From assembly GCA_963842155.1 (NCBI GenBank), contig CAWJFP010000005.1, positions 1 through 64,000 on the forward strand: a stretch of DNA of 64,000 nt, in the 5' to 3' direction. Positions 36,238-44,823 of this stretch are shown here, one piece after another; the stretch's first letter is position 1, and each line of letters starts with the position of its first letter. The position numbers and the translations under genes were made by a program. This stretch comes from CAWJFP01 sp963842155. GTDB lineage: Bacteria > Pseudomonadota > Alphaproteobacteria > JACZXZ01. The notes beneath the pieces were generated by a model. It made no database searches, was not told the DNA's origin, and saw only the letters and a program-made list of their open reading frames with translations.

Positions 36238-37800
36238 ATGAACCGCTTCGCCGCCCTTCTCGACGCCCTGGTCTTCATGCCGGCGCGTCTCGGCAAGCTG
36301 CGGCTGATGAGCGACTATTTCGCGAGCACGGCCGACCCGGAACGGGGCTGGGCGCTGGCAGCGCTCACGGGCGAGCTCTCCTTTCGCGCCGTGAAGCCGC
36401 AGCAAATCCGCGAGCTCGCCGTCGCGCGCGTCGATCCGGAGCTGTTCGCGCTTTCCTATGATTTCATCGGCGACCTGGCGGAGACGGTATCCTTGATCTG
36501 GCCGGCCCGGCCGCAGGCCGGCGCCGTTCCAGGCCTCGGCGACATCGTGGACGCGCTCGCCATCGCGACGCGGGAGAACGCGGTCGAGCTCTTGGCGCGC
36601 TGGCTCGACGCGCTGGACGCGACGGGGCGCTGGGCGCTGCTCAAGCTCGTCACGGGCGGCCTTCGCGTCGGCGTCTCGGCGCGGCTCGCCAAGACCGCGC
36701 TCGCGGAATGGTCGCAAGAGCCGCTGGAGGAGATCGAGACGGTCTGGCACAGCCTGGCGCCGCCCTACGCCGGGCTCTTCCGCTGGCTCGAGGGCGGCGC
36801 GCCGCGGCCCGAGACCGCCGGCCTGCCCACCTTCACCCCCTTGATGCTGTCGCAGCCGCTCGAGGAAGAGGAGCTTGCTGCGCTCGATCCCGCCGATTAT
36901 TGCGCCGAGTGGAAATGGGACGGCATCCGCGTGCAGCTTGTCGCGCGCAAGGGCGAGCGCCGCCTCTATTCGCGCACGGGCGACGAGATCGCCGCGGCCT
37001 TTCCGGAATTCGCCGAGACCGCCGCGGACGACGTGGTGCTCGACGGCGAGCTGCTGGTCGCGCGCGGCGGCGAAGTGGCGCCGTTCAACGACCTGCAGCA
37101 GCGCCTGAACCGCAAGACCGCGAGCCCAAAGCTGCGGCAGGATTACCCGGCCTGGCTGCGGCTCTACGATATCCTCGAGGAGGCGGAGGATTTGCGCCCG
37201 CTGCCCTTCCGCGAGCGTCGTCGCCGTCTCGAGGCCTGGTATCGCGCCCAGCCGCGGCGTCATATGGATCTTTCGCCATTGCTCGCCTTCGCCGCTTGGG
37301 ACGATCTCAGGGCCTTGCGCGAGCATGCGCGGCTCCGCGGCATCGAGGGGCTGATGCTGAAGCGCGCCGATTCGCCCTACCTCTCGGGGCGGCCGAAGGG
37401 GCCCTGGTTCAAATGGAAGCGCGACGCCCTCACGGCGGACACCGTGCTGATGTATGCCCAACGCGGACATGGCAAGCGCTCCTCCTTCTATTCGGACTAC
37501 ACCTTCGGCGCCTGGCGGCAGGGCGAGCTGGTGCCCGTCGGCAAGGCCTATTTCGGCTTCACCGACGAGGAGCTGCGCCGCCTCGACCAATGGATCCGCA
37601 ATCACACTGTCGAGCGCTTCGGGCCGGTGCGGGCGGTCGAGCCGGCCCTGGTGCTGGAGATCGCCTTCGACAGCATCCATCGCTCGACGCGGCACAAATC
37701 CGGCCTCGCCATGCGTTTCCCGCGCGTCCACCGCATCCGCTGGGACAAGCCCGCCGTCGAGGCGGACGAGATCGCATCCTTGGAGAGGTTGGTGAGCTGA
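36238..37800 (+). CDS. ATP-dependent DNA ligase
   Basis: The 520-residue enzyme has a N-terminal DNA-binding domain, an adenylation domain with the nucleophilic lysine in EWKWDGIRVQL, EGLMLKRADSPY and WFKWKRD, and an OB-fold domain. This is the family annotated as cisplatin-damage-response ATP-dependent ligase. It seals nicks in repair. The ATG at 36238 lies two bases after the exonuclease stop. The Lhr-like helicase and the phosphoesterase that usually complete this repair operon do not follow. Confidence 0.9.
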   Translation: MNRFAALLDALVFMPARLGKLRLMSDYFASTADPERGWALAALTGELSFRAVKPQQIRELAVARVDPELFALSYDFIGDLAETVSLIWPARPQAGAVPGLGDIVDALAIATRENAVELLARWLDALDATGRWALLKLVTGGLRVGVSARLAKTALAEWSQEPLEEIETVWHSLAPPYAGLFRWLEGGAPRPETAGLPTFTPLMLSQPLEEEELAALDPADYCAEWKWDGIRVQLVARKGERRLYSRTGDEIAAAFPEFAETAADDVVLDGELLVARGGEVAPFNDLQQRLNRKTASPKLRQDYPAWLRLYDILEEAEDLRPLPFRERRRRLEAWYRAQPRRHMDLSPLLAFAAWDDLRALREHARLRGIEGLMLKRADSPYLSGRPKGPWFKWKRDALTADTVLMYAQRGHGKRSSFYSDYTFGAWRQGELVPVGKAYFGFTDEELRRLDQWIRNHTVERFGPVRAVEPALVLEIAFDSIHRSTRHKSGLAMRFPRVHRIRWDKPAVEADEIASLERLVS

Positions 37801-37918
37801 GCGGCAAGCGCCGAACCGAGCGGAGAAATGCGGCACCCGGAAGGAACTTTCTGCCGAGGTCGGCGTTTGTCCGCAGCAGCAAAGGCGCTGCTTACACTTT
37901 GCAAAGGAAGGACACCGA

Positions 37919-38188
37919 ATGAGCCCAGAGAAAACCGGCCAGGACAAGCCTGGTCAGCGAAATCCCGTCCAGGACGGCCAGCATCAGAACCCCGGCCAGG
38001 GTGGCGCACAGCACAATCCGGGCCAGGGTGGCGGCCAGCACAATCCTGGTCAGGGCAGCGGCCAGGAGCGGCCGGGCCAAGGCGGTCAGGGCGGCCAGCA
38101 TAACCCCGGCCAGGGCGGCGGCCAGCATAATCCCGGTCAAGGCGGCGGCCAGGAGCGGCCCGCTCAGGGCAACCCCGACCGGCGTTAA
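37919..38188 (+). CDS. Repetitive Gly/Gln/Pro/His-rich protein
   Basis: The 89-residue frame starts at ATG 37919 after GGAAGGA and ends with TAA, then a hairpin terminator follows. Apart from a charged start and end it consists of about eight nine-residue units of the form GGQHNPGQG, with variants SGQERPGQG and GGQERPAQG. It has no signal, membrane segment or fold and should be disordered. Conservation of His or Glu-Arg at the same unit position suggests selection on the protein. The function is unknown. Confidence 0.55.
   Translation: MSPEKTGQDKPGQRNPVQDGQHQNPGQGGAQHNPGQGGGQHNPGQGSGQERPGQGGQGGQHNPGQGGGQHNPGQGGGQERPAQGNPDRR
37980..38166 (+). repeat. Tandem 27-base coding repeats
   Basis: About seven copies of a 27-base unit (consensus GGCGGCCAGCATAATCCCGGTC plus five bases) lie head to tail and in frame with the Gly/Gln-rich gene. 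Units vary mainly in third positions and at the His-Asn/Glu-Arg codons. Copy number may change by slippage. Confidence 0.7.
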
Positions 38189-38248
38189 TCCGGACCGACA
38201 CGTGCCCGCGCGCTCGCGCTTGCGCCCGGGCCGCAAGCGGGCGCGTGG

Positions 38249-38283
38249 AAAGAGCCTCGACGCGAGTTCGAGGCTCTTTCATT
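38249..38283 (+). terminator. Rho-independent terminator
   Basis: AAAGAGCCTCGA (38249-38260) pairs perfectly with TCGAGGCTCTTT (38268-38279) across a seven-base loop, and CATTTT follows. It lies 60 bases after the repetitive-protein gene and could end transcription from the left. The T tract is short. Confidence 0.6.
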
Positions 38284-38364
38284 TTGCCGCCTCCTCGCCT
38301 TTCGAGAACAGGCGGCAGGCTTTCGCCTTGGGGAACCCGCATGGCGCGGTTTGCATAGTCGTCG

Positions 38365-39603
38365 ATGTCAGGCCATATTTCGCTAGCCAGCTCGGAGCCG
38401 AGGGGGAAGCCGTTGCACCCTGAGCCGTCACGGTCATTGGTCGCGATCTCCCCCCGCTTGTCGATCGCCTTCCATGAACTCGCTCACGTCGCGCGTCGCG
38501 CCGTCGGCGGCTTCATCACGAATCGCTGCCTGATCGGCGCAAGCGCGCTGAGCTATGCGACGCTTCTGGCGCTGTTGCCGCTTACCGTGATCGTGCTGGT
38601 GATCTTCTCGGATTTCCCCGTGTTTGCGAGCGCGCGCGAGCGCTTCCTGGTCGTGCTGCTGCGGGTCTTCGCGCCGGAGGTGGGAGAGACGGCGGCGAAA
38701 TGGTTCGAATATGTGGCGACGAACGCGGCGCAGACGACCGTGCTCGGCATCGCCGCTCTGGTGGTGACGGCGCTCCTGCTGCTCGCGACGATCGAGGAGC
38801 AGCTCAACGTGATCTGGAACGTGACCGCGCCGCGGACCTGGCTCCATCGCGTGCTCGTCTACTGGATGGTCTTGACCTTGGGGCCGGTGCTGCTCGGGAC
38901 CGGACTGTCCCTGCCGACCTATCTGCGCAGCTTCGCCGCCCTCGCGAACGACAACGGCATCATGAGCCATGAGGACTTCGAGGCGTGGCTGAGCCGCGCG
39001 GCCCGCTTCCTTCCCTTCCTTCTCGAAACAGGCAGCTTCGCCTTGCTCTATCGGCTCATGCCCAATGGCGCCATCCGAATTCGCGACGCCGTCATCGGAG
39101 CCCTGGTCGCCGCGGCCTTGATGGAAGCGTTGAAGCTGCTTTTCGCCCTCTATATCGCGCGGTTCTCGTCCTACAGCGCGATTTATGGGGCGCTGGCCGG
39201 CATACCGATCCTGCTGCTCTGGATGTACATCTTCTGGGCGGTCGTGCTGCTGGGCGCGGAGGTCGCCGCCGCGCTCGGCGAGGAGCGTCGTGCCGAGCCG
39301 GCACCTGTCGCGCTGCTGGACGCCAGGCGCTCGGCGCTCGCCTTGGCCCTGCTCGCCGAGCTCGAGCGGAACCGGCTGCGCGGCGGCGTCCTGTCGACGG
39401 CCGAGCTTGCCGCGCGCCTCGGTCTCGAGCCCGCTTTGGTGGAGGAGCAGCTCACCGCGCTCGAGGGCGGCGGTTTCGTCGCCGCGACGGCCATGGACGG
39501 CTGGGTGCTTGCCCGCGCCTTGGGCAGCGCCACGCTTCGCGACATGAACGCCGCCCTGCAGATCTCGTTTGCCGGCGCTCGGCAGGAGGATAGTGGTGAA
39601 TGA
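38365..39603 (+). CDS. YihY/virulence factor BrkB family membrane protein
   Basis: The 412-residue protein has six hydrophobic segments in the YihY pattern, with conserved SALSYATLLALLPL near residue 60 and GALAGIPILLLWMYIFWAVV near 285, followed by a cytoplasmic C-terminal winged-helix-like tail of about 100 residues (LSTAELAARLGLEPALVEEQ). The family was once called RNase BN; its role is not settled. The start is uncertain, since no strong ribosome site precedes ATG 38365. It overlaps the AI-2E family gene and is co-translated with it. Confidence 0.85.
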   Translation: MSGHISLASSEPRGKPLHPEPSRSLVAISPRLSIAFHELAHVARRAVGGFITNRCLIGASALSYATLLALLPLTVIVLVIFSDFPVFASARERFLVVLLRVFAPEVGETAAKWFEYVATNAAQTTVLGIAALVVTALLLLATIEEQLNVIWNVTAPRTWLHRVLVYWMVLTLGPVLLGTGLSLPTYLRSFAALANDNGIMSHEDFEAWLSRAARFLPFLLETGSFALLYRLMPNGAIRIRDAVIGALVAAALMEALKLLFALYIARFSSYSAIYGALAGIPILLLWMYIFWAVVLLGAEVAAALGEERRAEPAPVALLDARRSALALALLAELERNRLRGGVLSTAELAARLGLEPALVEEQLTALEGGGFVAATAMDGWVLARALGSATLRDMNAALQISFAGARQEDSGE

Positions 39604-40738
39604 GGATCACCGAGCGGCGGCGATCCCGCCGCCGGACGAGGCCGAGCGAAAGGCGACAGCGTCGCCGCGACCGAAAGGCGCGCGTCCGCGACGCAATCTG
39701 CAGACTCTGTTGCTGGTCGGAATATTCTCCCTTCTGGTGCTCTACACGTTTTATTTCGCCAGCGCCTTGGTGCTGCCGGTCATCGTCGCCTTCGTGCTGA
39801 ACCTGCTGGTGCAACCCGCAATGCGGGTGCTGGGGACTCTCCGCGTGCCGCGCGTCGTCTCCGCGCTCCTTATTATCACCGTGCTGTTCGGCGGTTGCAC
39901 CATGCTCGGCTACAGCCTGTCCGGCCCGGTCTCGAGCTGGCTCTCCAAATTCCCGGAGGGGTTGGCGCGCGTCGAGCAGCGTCTCTCGTTCCTCGAGAAG
40001 CTGGTCACGAAGATCCAGCAGACGGGGAGCGAGGTCGAGAAAATGGCGGGGAGCGGCGCGACCGCCGCCGCACCGGTCACCATCCGGGGGCCCGGCCTCA
40101 CCGGGTTCCTTCTTAGCGGCACGTTGAGCGGCGTGGCCGGCATCTTCACCACCGCGCTGCTGCTTTATTTCCTGCTGCTCTCGGGCGATCTCTTTCTCCG
40201 GCGCCTGGTCGAGGTGCTGCCGAGGCTGACCGACAAGAAGCAGGCCGTGCATATAGCGCGCGAGATCGAGAGCTCGATCTCCATATATCTCGTGACCATC
40301 AGCCTGGTGAACGCAGTGGTCGGCATCCTGACCGGCCTGGCCGCCTATTTCTGCGGCCTCTACGACCCGGTCCTTTGGGGCACGCTCGCCTTTCTCCTCA
40401 ACTACGTCCCTATACTCGGTCCGCTCTTCGGCGTGGCGATCCTCTTCATGGCGGGGCTGGTGAATTTCGACAACAGCTTGCAGGCGCTGCTTCTCGCCGG
40501 CATCTATCTCACCATCCATATCGTCGAGGGCGAGACCGTGACGCCGATGCTGCTGGCGCGGCGCTTCACGCTCAATCCGGTGCTGATCATCCTGGCCCTT
40601 GTCTTCTGGTATTGGATGTGGGGCGTCGTCGGCGCGCTCCTCGCCGTGCCCATGCTGGGCGCCTTCAAGATCATCTGCGACCGCGTCGAGCCGTTGATGG
40701 CCATCGGCCATTTCATCGGCACCGAGCCCAAGGACTGA
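39596..40738 (+). CDS. AI-2E family transporter
   Basis: This 380-residue inner-membrane protein has the eight-helix layout of the TqsA/YdiK/PerM family, with FLLNYVPILGPLFGVA and the C-terminal HIVEGETVTPMLLARRFTLN motif. Members export signals or exchange ions; the substrate here is unknown. I chose GTG 39596, which follows GGAGGA by five bases and overlaps the YihY stop. Confidence 0.86.
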   Translation: MNEDHRAAAIPPPDEAERKATASPRPKGARPRRNLQTLLLVGIFSLLVLYTFYFASALVLPVIVAFVLNLLVQPAMRVLGTLRVPRVVSALLIITVLFGGCTMLGYSLSGPVSSWLSKFPEGLARVEQRLSFLEKLVTKIQQTGSEVEKMAGSGATAAAPVTIRGPGLTGFLLSGTLSGVAGIFTTALLLYFLLLSGDLFLRRLVEVLPRLTDKKQAVHIAREIESSISIYLVTISLVNAVVGILTGLAAYFCGLYDPVLWGTLAFLLNYVPILGPLFGVAILFMAGLVNFDNSLQALLLAGIYLTIHIVEGETVTPMLLARRFTLNPVLIILALVFWYWMWGVVGALLAVPMLGAFKIICDRVEPLMAIGHFIGTEPKD

Positions 40739-40782
40739 AGCAAAGAGCACGCCGCCACGGCCAGGGGCGGCATAAGCGGGGA

Positions 40783-41622
40783 TCAGCGCGCTTTCGACTG
40801 CAGCGTTTGCGACATGGCTTGGCGCTGCGCGAGCGTGATCGACCAGGGCCGGCCCGCAATGTTGCCGCCATCGACGACGAGATCATGGCCGTTGACGAAG
40901 CTCGCTGCATCGCTCGCGAGATAAAGCGCCGCGCGGGCGATGTCCTCGGGCATGCCGGCGCGCGGAATCGGCTGAAGCTTGGCGAAGCCCTTCTCGAGAC
41001 CCGCAATCGTCTTGTCCGCGACGCTGTCGGGCAGGCCGGCGCCCTTGCCGAAAATGCCCGTGACGATGGCGCCGGGCGAGATGGAATTGACGCGCACGTT
41101 ATGCTCGCCGAGCTCGACCGCGGCGCAGCGGGTGAGGTGGATGACCGCCGCCTTGGCGGTGGAATAGGCAGGGGCCGAGATGCCGGCCTTGTGGCCGGCG
41201 ACGCTGCCCGTATTGATGATGCTGCCGGAGCGCTGGCCTTGCAGCACCGGCGCGGCGTGTTTCATGCCCAGCATCACGCCGCGCACATGGACGGCCATGA
41301 TGCGATCGAAATTCTCCATATCCACTTCGGCGAGAGTGGAGAGCTTGCCCGGATTGCCGGCATTGTTGAAGAGGCAGTCGAGCCGGCCGAATTTGGCCAG
41401 CGCATGCCCGATCATGGCCTTGACCTCGGGCTCATGCGCGACGTCGGTGCGGATGAAGCTCGCCGCCGGACCGAGTTTTCTTGCCAGCGCCTCGCCTTGC
41501 TCCGCCCGACGCCCGGCAATGACCACCTTGGCGCCTTCCTCGACGAAAAGCTCAACCGTGGCGGCGCCGATGCCGCTGGTGCCGCCGGTCACGACCGCTA
41601 CCTTGCCTTCGAGCACGCCCAT
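40783..41622 (-). CDS. SDR family NAD(P)-dependent oxidoreductase
   Basis: The 279-residue protein is a classical short-chain dehydrogenase: cofactor motif TGGTSGIGAA at about residues 12-21, NNAG at about 90, catalytic Ser in NTGSVAG and YSTAK. An Arg pair after beta-2 (AGRR) suggests NADP(H) or FAD-independent binding is possible, but specificity cannot be fixed. It converges on the AI-2E gene with a 44-base gap and is monocistronic. Confidence 0.88.
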   Translation of the reverse strand: MGVLEGKVAVVTGGTSGIGAATVELFVEEGAKVVIAGRRAEQGEALARKLGPAASFIRTDVAHEPEVKAMIGHALAKFGRLDCLFNNAGNPGKLSTLAEVDMENFDRIMAVHVRGVMLGMKHAAPVLQGQRSGSIINTGSVAGHKAGISAPAYSTAKAAVIHLTRCAAVELGEHNVRVNSISPGAIVTGIFGKGAGLPDSVADKTIAGLEKGFAKLQPIPRAGMPEDIARAALYLASDAASFVNGHDLVVDGGNIAGRPWSITLAQRQAMSQTLQSKAR

Positions 41623-41880
41623 GTTCCGCCTCCCATTTTGCCGATCGCGACTGGAATGACCCTAGCCCGATGATAGCACGAGGCTGGGGTGCTAGCGAAA
41701 CGCCGCCATCGCAAAGCCCGCGGCGAATCGATCGGGAATCATCGAGGACCCGACATGCAAGATTAAGGGACATGGAAGGCGAAATCGGTGTAAAGTACAA
41801 AAAGGGAATTGCATAAGGGGCATAACGCCGGAGCACCCGCGCAAGCGCGCCAAGACCGCTCGCGGAAAAGGGAGTGCCGA

Positions 41881-42465
41881 ATGATCATGGACCCCAACGA
41901 CGACATCCGTCGCGACATCGCGGCGGCCGTGCATGCCCATTGGAAGATGTTCCTCGCGCAAGGCATCGTCATGATGATCCTGGGGCTTCTGGCCGTGGCC
42001 CTGCCGAACCTTTCGACTTTAGCGGTCGAGCTCATGGTCGGCTGGCTCTTCGTCTTTGGAGGATTCTTCCGCGCCCTCGCAATCTTGCGCGGCCGCCATG
42101 TGCCCGGCTACTGGTGGTCGCTCATCACGTCGATCCTCGCCGTCGCCTTGGGGCTTCTGCTCATCGCTCGCCCGTTCGAAGGCATCCTCACTCTCACCAT
42201 CCTGCTGATCGTGATTTTCATCGTCGAGGGCGTCGGCGCCATCCTGGTCGCGCTCGAGTTCCGGCGCTTTCTACCGCAATGGGGCTGGATGCTTTTCAGC
42301 GGCATCGTCGATCTGGTGCTCGCCTTCCTCATCGCGCAAGGCTGGCCGAGCTCGGCTATTTGGGCGATCGGGCTCCTCGTCGGCGTCAATATGTTCTTTT
42401 TCGGCTTTTCCTTGATGATGACGGCGATCGCCGCCCGCGCGCTCGCCGACTCCGGCGCGACTTGA
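41881..42465 (+). CDS. HdeD family membrane protein
   Basis: The 194-residue protein has six membrane helices in the HdeD/DUF308 arrangement of repeated two-helix units (MVGWLFVFGGFFRALAI, EGVGAILVALEFR). In enteric bacteria HdeD is linked to acid resistance at high density. I start at ATG 41881 where the family N-terminus begins; the ribosome site GGGAGTG lies just upstream. It is monocistronic. Confidence 0.82.
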   Translation: MIMDPNDDIRRDIAAAVHAHWKMFLAQGIVMMILGLLAVALPNLSTLAVELMVGWLFVFGGFFRALAILRGRHVPGYWWSLITSILAVALGLLLIARPFEGILTLTILLIVIFIVEGVGAILVALEFRRFLPQWGWMLFSGIVDLVLAFLIAQGWPSSAIWAIGLLVGVNMFFFGFSLMMTAIAARALADSGAT

Positions 42466-42528
42466 GATGAAGGCCGGGCAGGCCCGCGGCGCCGAGCGAT
42501 CGCGCTTGGACGAGCCGCACCAAGGCGG

Positions 42529-42963
42529 CTAAAGCCGGTCGATTTCGAATTCCTCGCAGGAATAGCCGAGGAGGGAGAGCCCCTCCTCGAGAAGATCGCC
42601 GAGCATCGGAATACCCATCAGATAGCGCGCGGAATGCTCGCGATGGCGCTCGCGCGCCAGCGCCAATGCATTCCGCCACTCGTCCCGGCCGAAATCGCCG
42701 CGGCCCAGCCAGAGCATCGCGATAAGGTTGACGGTCTCGTCCTCGTTGAGGTCGTCGATCGCCTCCTTGAGCTCCGCCGCAGTCGGGTCGTCGGCATAGT
42801 CCTCCAGGATCTCGCGCTCTTCGTGATCCGCCGGATTGGATCCCGGGTCGGGCTCGACCGGCGGCACCTTCACGTCGAATTCGCGCGCTTTGACGATGAT
42901 GTAGCAGACCTTCTCGGGGCTGATATCGAGCTCGACCGGAGTGTCGTTGGGCGCCTTGGCCAT
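42529..42963 (-). CDS. DUF3775 domain-containing protein
   Basis: The 144-residue acidic cytoplasmic protein has the DUF3775 core (ELKEAIDDLNEDETVNLIAM and LWLGRGDF). The family is common in alphaproteobacteria and has no known function. The ATG at 42963 has AGGAGA upstream. The C-terminus includes MGIPMLGDLLEEGLS, also typical. It is convergent with the hdeD-like gene. Confidence 0.8.
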   Translation of the reverse strand: MAKAPNDTPVELDISPEKVCYIIVKAREFDVKVPPVEPDPGSNPADHEEREILEDYADDPTAAELKEAIDDLNEDETVNLIAMLWLGRGDFGRDEWRNALALARERHREHSARYLMGIPMLGDLLEEGLSLLGYSCEEFEIDRL

Positions 42964-43054
42964 CGCATCTTCTCCTGGAAGCGCAGCTGTCAATTCATTG
43001 TAGGGCGAAGAGGTCGCCCCTGCCAGCACGGACGGCCCGGACGGCGAGGAGGCG

Positions 43055-43654
43055 CTAACCCCAGCTGCGTGGGCGGCCGATGTCGACATGGACGAAATCG
43101 GACGCGCGGTAATAGCCGACACCGCCGCCCTTGAGTTCCAGCGCCGCCGCATGCAGGCTCGCGAGCGAGCGATTGGGCAGGCGGATGTCGATGGCCATGC
43201 CCTGAATATGCAGGCTATGGCTCGCCACCCCTTCCGACGCGGCCGCGAGCATCGCATTGGTTTGCGGCGAGCGGTAGCCCGAGATTACATGGAACGGTTC
43301 GCTAGTATCGAGCCGTGCGCGCAGCCGGACGAGCAGGTCGAGCAGCGGCCGCTCGATCCGGCGCACCTCGCCGGTGCGGAAATCGCGCAAGACGCGGTCG
43401 ATCTCGTCCAGCGCTTCCGGCAGATATCCGCCATCGGCCCAGTAGGTTCGGTCGAGCGATTCGCCGGTATGCAGGCAGTAGAAGGAGAGACGCCGAGGAG
43501 CGGCGACGGGCGGAGCCGCCCTCGCCGTCCGCGCCCCAAGGCCCATGGCCGCGGCGCCGAGCCCGAGGCTCAGCAGATCGCGGCGCCGCCACAACGCTTT
43601 TTCGCCCACCGAGAGCCTATCAGCCGGTTTCGCCGCAACAGTTATGGATAGCAT
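43055..43654 (-). CDS. YcbK/DUF882 family peptidase with Tat-like signal
   Basis: The 199-residue precursor begins with a Tat-like signal (RRRDLLSLGLGAAAMGLGAR) and carries the DUF882/peptidase M15A fold with HVISGYRSPQTNAML, SHSLHIQGMAIDIR and FVHVDIGRPRSW. The zinc ligands His, Asp and His are all present. Family members act on peptidoglycan. The start at ATG 43654 is the nearest before the twin-arginine; an earlier start is possible. It is divergent from the pirin gene. Confidence 0.85.
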   Translation of the reverse strand: MLSITVAAKPADRLSVGEKALWRRRDLLSLGLGAAAMGLGARTARAAPPVAAPRRLSFYCLHTGESLDRTYWADGGYLPEALDEIDRVLRDFRTGEVRRIERPLLDLLVRLRARLDTSEPFHVISGYRSPQTNAMLAAASEGVASHSLHIQGMAIDIRLPNRSLASLHAAALELKGGGVGYYRASDFVHVDIGRPRSWG

Positions 43655-43783
43655 CGCCGCATCGGGGGCGCAATCGGCGAGAAGGCGATGCCCGGTCTTG
43701 CGCAGGATAGCCGTCAAGAGCGATAAGCGAGCGGCTTGGCGGTTCGCCGGACGAGCCGGCGGTAGAGGACGAGGGGTGCGACG

Positions 43784-44482
43784 ATGATTGAGCGGAGAGC
43801 GCTCGAGGCACTTGGCGGCGACGATCATGGGTGGCTGCGCACCAAGCATCATTTCTCCTTTGCAGATTATTACGATCCGCAGCGGATGGGCCACGGCGCC
43901 TTGCGCGTCTGGAACGACGACGAGATCGCTCCGAATACGGGCTTCCCGCCTCATCCGCATGCCGACATGGAAATCATCACCTATGTTCGGCAAGGCGCGA
44001 TCACGCACCAGGACAGCATGGGCAACACGGGCCGCACCGAGGCCGGGGACGTGCAGGTGATGAGCGCGGGCTCCGGCCTCCGCCATTCCGAATATAATCT
44101 CGAGCCGGTGCCGACCAAGATCTTCCAAATCTGGATCGAGCCCATGCGGCGCGGCGGCCGGCCGGCTTGGGGCGCCAAGCCTTTTCCGAAGGCGGACCGC
44201 TCAGGCCGCTTCGTGACCTTGGCGAGCGGCATCGCGGACGACGAGGGCGCGCTTCCGATCCGCGCCGACGCGCGGGTGCTGGGCGCCACGCTGAAGGCGG
44301 GCGATCGCGCGGAATACGCGCTCGGCGAGCAGCGCCACGGCTACCTGGTTCCTGCCACCGGCGCGGTGGAGATCAACGGCGTCCGCATCAACGCCCGCGA
44401 CGGCGCCGCCATCCGGAACGAGGCGCTGCTCAAGATCGCCGCGCTCGAGGATTCGGAGATCATCCTGGTGGATGCCGCTTAG
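43784..44482 (+). CDS. Pirin family protein
   Basis: The 232-residue bicupin has the pirin metal motif in FPPHPHADMEIITYV and SAGSGLRHSEYN. Prokaryotic pirins bind iron; some are quercetinases. It should be cytoplasmic. The YhaK/YhhW subgroup fits its length. The promoter must lie within the 129 bases that separate it from the divergent peptidase gene. Confidence 0.9.
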   Translation: MIERRALEALGGDDHGWLRTKHHFSFADYYDPQRMGHGALRVWNDDEIAPNTGFPPHPHADMEIITYVRQGAITHQDSMGNTGRTEAGDVQVMSAGSGLRHSEYNLEPVPTKIFQIWIEPMRRGGRPAWGAKPFPKADRSGRFVTLASGIADDEGALPIRADARVLGATLKAGDRAEYALGEQRHGYLVPATGAVEINGVRINARDGAAIRNEALLKIAALEDSEIILVDAA

Positions 44483-44608
44483 CATCGACGAGCCCGCCGA
44501 GCGGCGGTGGCGCAACGAGACGCCGCTAGGGCGCGACCGGCAGGACAGCACACGCCGCCGCCCATCCTTTCGGCCATCGCGCTACGGCTCGACGCGGCGC
44601 CCCGATCA

Positions 44609-44622
44609 TTGATCTGGATCAA
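44609..44622. promoter_or_regulatory. FNR/FixK-type box
   Basis: TTGATCTGGATCAA is a perfect palindromic match to TTGAT-N4-ATCAA. Its centre is about 79 bases upstream of the ATG at 44695, so activation from -41.5 would give a leader of about 38 bases. It therefore most likely drives the small membrane protein gene under low oxygen. Confidence 0.75.
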
Positions 44623-44694
44623 CGATCTGCGATTGCCGAACGTGGCAGGCTGCCGGCCTGCCCGATCGCATTGTCGATCCAGGGAGAAAGTGGG

Positions 44695-44811
44695 ATGTCG
44701 AATTACGAAGAATTCTATCTGGCCCTTGTCGTCATCGGCTTCGTCGTCTTTGCCGCGGCCCTCGGCGCCGTGGTGTGGAGCGAAGATAGGCGGCTGAACC
44801 ACAAGAAGTAG
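44695..44811 (+). CDS. 38-residue single-span membrane protein
   Basis: ATG 44695 follows GGGAGAAAGTGG and starts a 38-codon frame. The peptide begins MSNYEEFYLALVVIGFVVFA, continues with a hydrophobic AAALGAVVW helix end, and closes with a charged tail (SEDRRLNHKK). The positive-inside rule puts the C-terminus in the cytoplasm. It resembles the small hydrophobic subunits of respiratory complexes, but I do not recognise a family. The FNR box upstream supports that it is real and used under oxygen limitation. Confidence 0.6.
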   Translation: MSNYEEFYLALVVIGFVVFAAALGAVVWSEDRRLNHKK

Positions 44812-44823
44812 AAAGAAGCCCGC

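Noticed and set aside
35854..37947. 697-codon minus-strand frame across the DNA ligase
   Set aside because: Covers the whole ligase gene, with repetitive charged composition; the ligase motifs on the plus strand decide.
37980..38166. Repeats considered as a CRISPR array
   Set aside because: Units are contiguous 27-base in-frame copies without unique spacers, and no cas genes are nearby.
37892..38236. Hydrophobic 114-codon minus-strand frame across the repeat gene
   Set aside because: The regular Leu/Ala pattern is the complement of the Gly/Gln/Pro repeats. No good ribosome site; the plus-strand frame has one.
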